Assembly (NCBI RefSeq): GCF_015706575.1 | Contig: NW_024037056.1 | Location: forward strand, 3,310,109 to 3,374,108 | DNA length: 64,000 nt | Source: Patiria miniata | Taxonomy: Eukaryota; Echinodermata; Asteroidea; Valvatida; Asterinidae | Direction: 5' to 3' | Part shown: piece by piece, positions 58,301 to 64,000 of the stretch | How the letters are laid out: every line of letters starts with the position of its first letter | Numbering within the stretch: the stretch's first letter is position 1 | Made by a program: the position numbers and the translations under genes | The notes under the pieces: model-generated | What the model was told of the DNA's origin: nothing | Database searches by the model: none | The model's input: only the letters and a program-made list of their open reading frames with translations

Positions 58301-61300
58301 CAACATTAACAGCATTATCATCATCAGCAGCAGTTAGCAGCTCCAGGAACGGAAACAGCATCTACTGTCAAATGCATCAACTACAATAAAGCACACCTCA
58401 ACCCACCTTTAAGCCTGCAATATTGTTGTGCAGGTTCATCTTGGACTTGGGGTTGTCCCTGTTGCGAGTGGTTAACAGAGGGCCGTTGGCGAACCGAGTG
58501 GTGAATTCAAGCCCATAATCCACATCGTCGCTGCAGCCTCCCCAACGGAATGCCTCCCTGGCCTCGTTAGAGGGCGCTTTGCCGCCGTCTTCCAGCGGCA
58601 ATCGACCACATCCACATTGGGAGAGCATCCCGGAGCTGCATTCTATGGCCAAGGTTTGTGCCAAGCTGGCCGCTGACAAAGCCTGCACGAAAGCCGCTTC
58701 CCTGGTACCTGTGGAAGAAACACCAAAAATAGGTTAGGAAAACATATGATAACAAAGGTTCGCTGCTCTAACGTTAAAGTTACGATTGCAAGGTCAAAAA
58801 TGACGAGATGCAACATGGTGGGAGTCAGACAAACTTTAGCCATAATGACAACCAGTCTGTAGACGTTGACGACCAGTCAGTAATGCGTCTATCAAATGTT
58901 TCCCTCCCCCCCTCCCCGCTGCCCCAGGTCCGATGTCGGGATTTGGTCACATTTTTCACGCCCCACGGTGGGGATTTTAGTAACTCAAAGCACTACACGA
59001 GATGCAATCACTAGTGCGCCCCAGGGCGTGGTCGGGGATTGTCACTTAAATTTTGCCCGAGGGGTGGGGATTTTGTCACTTCAGAATCGACAATCCCCAA
59101 GTCTTGGGTATGGCAGCCCGGGGGAGGGGTAGGGAAACAATTGATAGGCGCTGTGAGTCAAGCAGATACTATCTCACGTATTAAACAAGACTACAAGAAG
59201 ATGCTATATGTCATTGCATTTGTGTACTAAAATCAATATATGTAAAAAAAGGTACTTCTTGAAACGATTGCTTCTCTTTTTAAATATCATCATGAGTAGT
59301 TTATATTTAAAGTATCAAATGTCTTGGACATTTACAGTGGGAAAAATGACGATTTTCAAAAAACGAAAATCTAAAGCACTCATGAAAATCTAAGACTCGA
59401 TTCTCGAATCATCCATTTTTTCACCAACCTTTGTCGAGATCAGGAGAAAAGTTTGGTGCCGACTTGATGCTGCTACAGTTCCATCTTCGATCTTGGAATT
59501 GATCCTGGCACGTATCAAAGGTCACGGTGGTAGACTCCACCACAGCCGGCATGACGTCGAGGTTTCTCTTGCAGAGTGACTTCTGCGGCGAGACTAGCAG
59601 CTGGGAGGATTTGCAGGCCGAAGCGTTGGCCCATACCGTGTGCCGGTTTTCCTTCGTCAGAGCTCTGAAATGAAGGAATCAAAATGTTAGACATCGCACT
59701 CGTGTTTCATGACTTCCTGTAATATTCCGACCAAAGTGTTCTGAAATGTATCTTACCATAACATAGTGGTATAAAAGGTAGTTTTTCATACCGTCCGCCA
59801 TTATGAGTGAGTCAGCATCTCAATCTGAGGTCTTTCTCCGCAACGGACGATCATGAAAGTTCCATCATTAGAGATACTTAGAAGCCAGTTCATAATAATA
59901 ATAATATTGGCTTCTATAGCGCTCATGTCCGTCACGACGTGACGCTCCTTGGGCTGCAATATTACTTTTGCACGGCTGCCATTACGGCGCTCAAGCATTG
60001 AAGGAATTTCTTCCTACCAGGTACCCATTTACTACATCTGGGTGGAGAGAGGCAATCGTAGTAAAGTGCCTTACCCAAGAGCACAAGCACCATTTTCCCG
60101 TCAGGATTGAACTAATGTACCACGGCACACGAGTCGAACACCGTAACCGTTGGACCACAGCATAGCTATCAGCCGGGCTGATCAACTTGTAATGTTATGC
60201 AACATGACATTGTGATAAGAAGTCACATGATTATTCCAAGGCCAAAAGTCTTTCATCAGTTGGTTTTACAAAGCCACAAACTTCTTTTAATTTTTTTTGT
60301 CCGTAACTTGCACCTGTACATACCTGGAGACGATCAGAGCAAATAACGTCGAAATTTTACAACCAACTGGTTCTTTTCATAACCACACTTCTTCCCAAAA
60401 GAGATTTTCACATGGTGTCACCGCAAACTTTCATAAGTTTAACTTGTACTTTGCCAATCTTTTTTTCCAAACAAAATTATTTTATGAAGAGAGCATTCCC
60501 CCGATGTTAAAGAAGCAACAATCCTTTGTATCGGCACCGGAAATTTTGTCGTCGAAGTAATGCAAGCCTGTTGTTTTCCAACTGTCATTCAAAAATCCGG
60601 ACTCCTGGGAACTATTCTCCGGTACCTTGCGTTTTATTTACACGACTGAGGCAAGGTCTTGCGGTGTTGGGATCGTGGAGGTTTCCCGTCATCAAGTGAA
60701 TTGTCTCTCTGAGATGTCGCTCTGGTGGTCGTGAGGTAATTACAGAGAATGTAACGGTATAATTGCCCGTTTGACATTGGGAGTTCCATGTCATATGACA
60801 TGACATGACATGGCATGACATGACATGACAGTCTTTGCCCTAGGCCCAATTTAAGGGAGCTTCTATAGGCAAACAAAATATTGCTTAGAAAATTTAAATG
60901 CAAAGTGAAAGCCCACTGAGAACAATACATAGGTGCAGCTTACTCCATGACATTTGGGTAGGTAATTATTTTGTTGAGAAATTATTTCATTTCGTTGGCA
61001 AATTTCTGTGCTACAACAGGTCAGTGAAGCTAGCTTCTGGGTTTGGAAATTCATTTGCAAGATTCAGGGTCGGCGCGACGGTCAGTAAGCAAAAGTGATG
61101 TATACAAAACTACAATTTAAAAAGAAATATGCAACATTTAAAAGTTATTTTGTTACTATTTGGCGAAGTAATAATGAAAAGCGCTATTTCCAAAAACACG
61201 ACATACGCCATTTTGTTCCCTTTTAGAATCCTACTTTTATTGCTCATGCCTGCCTAAAAGCAATTTAGACGGCTCTTATATTCTTAAACACAACTTAAGA

Positions 61301-63133
61301 ATACAATAAAGTTAGAAATGAAGTTTAGAACCAGCTGTTTTTATTCTTCAAAGTTATATTGCAAACTGTTTTCAAATTTATGTCGCGAAACTCTTCGTAT
61401 CTTACATGAACGGTTTCAGAGGAATTTACATTTTTAAAAGCTTGTTAGCTGTATCAAGTTGTTCTACAGAGAGATAAAACAGTGAAAGTGCAAATCAGAA
61501 GTTTACAGCGTCTTCGAGAAGTATTTGTCCTCATTCTTCCTGTGATATGATGAAACACTAAACGTGGCACGTACACGTCCCAATTCCAACCAATACAACT
61601 GTACACATCAAGGCAAGAGTGTAACACGAATCGTCGCTATATACCAACAAATGCTTCAGGTATGGCGCTCGTTTCACGTCGATCTCTGATGGACTCTCTC
61701 CATCGATTCCAACTCTCTGCTGGATTTTCAACAACCTCATCTGCTTATTGTCACTTCTACAAGGCGGCACCTTTGCTTGGTCCCAATCCTCACCCTCTTA
61801 CAAACTTCAGAGGAGGATGCCGCCAATTAGTGTCCTCCGCATTAAAATCCCAGCCAAAAAAAAAATGCAAGACATACGATCAGATTTGACTTCTTATAGA
61901 GTTTGGTGGCTTAACATGCTCCCTTCAGACTTAACTGTGGTGCCCAAGCTCAGCACCCACGGAGGCAGGGGATGGGGGGGGGGGGGTTTGTACCCCTAAT
62001 GAGCTCTTGTCTGGAGACACAAGACCCTCTGTGTGGCCTGTCAGCGGGGTTTCAATTGTTGAAGGGTGGCTTTCAATGAGCTCCTTGCTAGGAGGCAGTT
62101 TGGGCAGGTGTGGCTGTGCTATCAAGCTGATTACTTCAAACCAGAGGGGGGCCTTTTGTGCTGGTTTTGAGTCAAACCCAACAATGTACTCGGGTTTTGA
62201 TTTCTGAAGTGTTGTCTCCCGCGGTGTCTAACGGCTCCTGAATGCTGATCTTTTTTTCTTCTCTCTTTTCGATCCCCCAACCCAACTCAGCGTCTGCCTC
62301 TTTGAGCATAGCTCTGTAGTAACCTCAAGTAACCCTGGCAATTGCCCGTAAAAGACTCTTTAAATTTGGAAAATAATTTTTGCGACAAGTTCCTAGAAAA
62401 CACCCTTAATCACTTGTTCCATGTTCACTGGTCCTGGAATTTGTTCACAATTGTTTCATGAACTGTCGTCGTAGATGGACAACTAACAAACCTTCGTTTT
62501 ACCGAAGTTTGTCTCTGAAAACAATTATGACAACTTTTTGTCGGATTGTCGACAAACAACGAAAATGATATCAGCAAACGAAATCCCTAAAAGGTTGAGA
62601 TTCCTTCTTTTCGTCAACACCAAATGCTGTTCCTTAAAGTAATGTACTTTGAAATCAGCATTATAAAGCAACTGTTAATACACTTTAATCTATTTATTTC
62701 AAACGCGAATCGGTGTTCCGGTCTTTGACAATTCGTTGTTTTTGGGCCACAAAACAATAATCGGGAATATCTAAAAGAAAAAGTAGGCCCCTTAATAAAT
62801 TGACCGCATCGAATAAAACTGGGCTGTTGACTAAAGAATTTCCTTTAGGCCTACTGGATAATGAAGACTTGAATTAAGAATTAAAAAGGAACAAACTATG
62901 AATAGCAATAAAAAATTCACACTTTCAATTGTCCTGAACATAATAAGCTTCGATCTTTTCGACAGTGCTACTGCTGGGTATTTTTGGTTAAGGAAAAGAA
63001 ATAACCAAAAACAAAATTACTTGTAAAAACTCAGTCCAACTTACATCCACTTGAGCCCGTGAGCGTTCGGAGTGCAGTGGATGAAGGCAACAAGCGCGAC
63101 GGTCAAAAAGAAGCAAAAGTCCCGTCCAGACAT
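55388..63133 (-). CDS. Wnt11: Wnt11: secreted lipid-modified signalling protein
   Basis: Coding exons on the minus strand: 63133-63045, 59664-59429, 58708-58407, 57728-57626, 56227-56038 and 55562-55388, giving 364 residues. All phases close. A signal peptide covers about residues 1-26 and is followed by LKWIALTK, matching the GIKWLAL start of Wnt11. The mature chain has the 24 expected Wnt cysteines. CHGVSGSC holds Ser225, the acylated serine in Wnts. Wnt11-type stretches include [46 protein letters not shown] and [19 protein letters not shown]. Wnt11 acts through Frizzled receptors, often in planar polarity and convergent extension. The donor of exon 2 (GTTGGT) is weak, but the frame supports it. 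The 5' UTR lies somewhere upstream of 63133. Confidence 0.95.
55669..55889. mobile_element. Foldback element in Wnt11 intron 5
   Basis: ATGGCTTGTGGCACACAGTC at the left end is inverted as GACTGTGTGCCAAATGCCAT at the right end. Pairing continues for about 100 bp through AGAAAGATATTTGGC and GCCAAATATCTTTCT. Confidence 0.75.
57850..58345 (-). repeat. CAG/CAA trinucleotide expansion in Wnt11 intron 3
   Basis: Imperfect CAG, CAA and AGC triplets dominate about 500 bp between exons 3 and 4, with the purest tract near 58198-58256. Poly-Leu and poly-Ala open frames on the minus strand are artefacts. Confidence 0.85.
59888..60166 (-). mobile_element. tRNA-derived SINE in Wnt11 intron 1
   Basis: Read on the minus strand it has a TGGTCCAACGGTTA A box, a TTAGTTCAATCCT B-box region, GGGTAAGGCACTTTACTA, CTCTCCACCCAGATGTAG, AAATGGGTACCTGG and an ATT-repeat tail. 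This is the same body as the elements at 9091 and 40097. Confidence 0.75.
60787..60830 (+). repeat. ATGACATGAC microsatellite
   Basis: About eight 5-base ATGAC/ATGGC units in Wnt11 intron 1. Confidence 0.85.
60840..63040. other. Remainder of Wnt11 intron 1
   Basis: AT-rich intron sequence with a poly-G run at about 61976-61986. No coding exon with proper phase is visible. Confidence 0.5.
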
Positions 63134-64000
63134 GTCGGTATTCCTCCGTGTCATAGCTCACTTCGCTCGGTACGGTGCTCGCTGTTCGTCTGGAGCTGGC
63201 ATCAATGACACGCAGTCTGGTAATCAGCCTGCTTTCGACCCGTTGAGGACATCATCTTTGTGGACTAATTAAAGATCCTCCAATTCAGAGAAAAAAAATA
63301 TCATGCAACTATGCCGAGTTATTTTTCTTGGTCCATGACAACGAGTCACCGATGTTATTTCATGTGACGGCTCTCTAACGCCAATTAGGGAAGTGATGAC
63401 CTAAGCTTCCCACTTCAAACCGCGGGTAAAAAGGAGGGATGAGCCCCTTAAAGATGGCCCAGAGGGCACAGACACCTAATTTGCGTGACCAGGGGAAAAT
63501 GGCTCAAGAAGGGATGGCTAATTTGGGTGTCCATTCAGGGGCGGGATTGTGTCTTGGAGTTGTGTGTTTGAGAGGGTTTGTGGGAGTGAGTTGCGGCGGT
63601 CGTCAAAGAACGGGACGATGACACAATAGGTACTCTCATCAGATCACTGTCTGCTAAGTCAATCAGGCGTGCACGGTTTGGTAAGCTACCGTGTATTATC
63701 CACGGGGGGTTTATTCCTCAGATTAGGTCAACAGCTAACCTGCTAAGCACATAGGTTTGCTGAGCACGACATCCCCTGTCTTGCCACATCAACGTTCATT
63801 GACAGCGTTGCTTCACGTTCTGCACAGCTGGTATACTGCTTACAAAATCATTTTTGCTTAGCACAAAGGGATACATAAATATTTTGTACTCAGTATGTTT
63901 CCCTAAATATAGTATTCACCAAATTGCTGACGGTTTCAGATTAATGAAGGAAACTTCAAACAACTGTGATCTCATTTATAAAAAATAATACAAATCAGAA
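63134..64000. other. Upstream region of Wnt11
   Basis: The expected 5' UTR and promoter of Wnt11 on the minus strand. I see no convincing TATA box. Near 63735, CCTGCTAAGCACATAGG resembles a block at about 43105. Confidence 0.4.

Noticed and set aside
57978..58361. Poly-Ala/Val and poly-Leu frames on the minus strand
   Set aside because: They come from the CAG/CAA triplet tract inside a Wnt11 intron.

Overview
The window is eukaryotic genomic DNA: split genes with GT-AG introns, short GC-rich exons in AT-rich introns, secreted animal protein families, tRNA-derived SINEs, and many MITE-like foldback elements. Six protein genes can be reconstructed exon by exon, and every phase closes. They are three cholinesterase-family genes, two alpha-carbonic anhydrases and one Wnt11. 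This points to a marine invertebrate, most likely an invertebrate deuterostome. The cholinesterase exon plan resembles vertebrate BCHE, and a clear Wnt11 is present. I cannot choose between cephalochordate, hemichordate and echinoderm. Wnt11 has been reported missing from sea urchin gene sets, which argues mildly against echinoids.

Layout: ChE1 (+, 449-4213); repeats (5.3-7.8 kb); ChE2 (-, 7884-11521); CA-A (+, leader exon 14138, coding 14358-20834); a duplicated leader/promoter segment and direct repeats (21.3-25.5 kb); CA-B (+, 25675-30777); a region of 17.6 kb without a recognisable gene but with SINEs, MITEs, a CpG-rich patch near 34 kb and two weak exon candidates (31.6-49.2 kb); ChE3 (+, 49486-52519); repeats; and Wnt11 (-, 55388-63133). 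The first 88 bases may be an exon of an upstream gene or a leader of ChE1.

All six products carry N-terminal signal peptides and should be secreted. The cholinesterases end in a tryptophan-rich tetramerisation-like tail with a terminal cysteine. ChE1 and ChE3 keep the choline-binding Trp loop. ChE2 has lost it and carries an EF-hand-like loop instead in its small disulfide loop. ChE3 has Ser for the third oxyanion-hole glycine. The two carbonic anhydrases are a tandem duplicate with identical exon sizes and intact zinc sites, but opposite net charge (about -28 against +5 by hand count).

I found no wholly new system such as a defence or mobile-gene cassette. The strongest unexpected signals are the charge-split carbonic anhydrase pair with its triplicated leader exon and vestigial exon copies, the active-site divergence among the cholinesterases, and several well-bounded MITEs with target-site duplications. 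Splice sites and starts are hand-called from consensus and reading phase; no transcript data were available.
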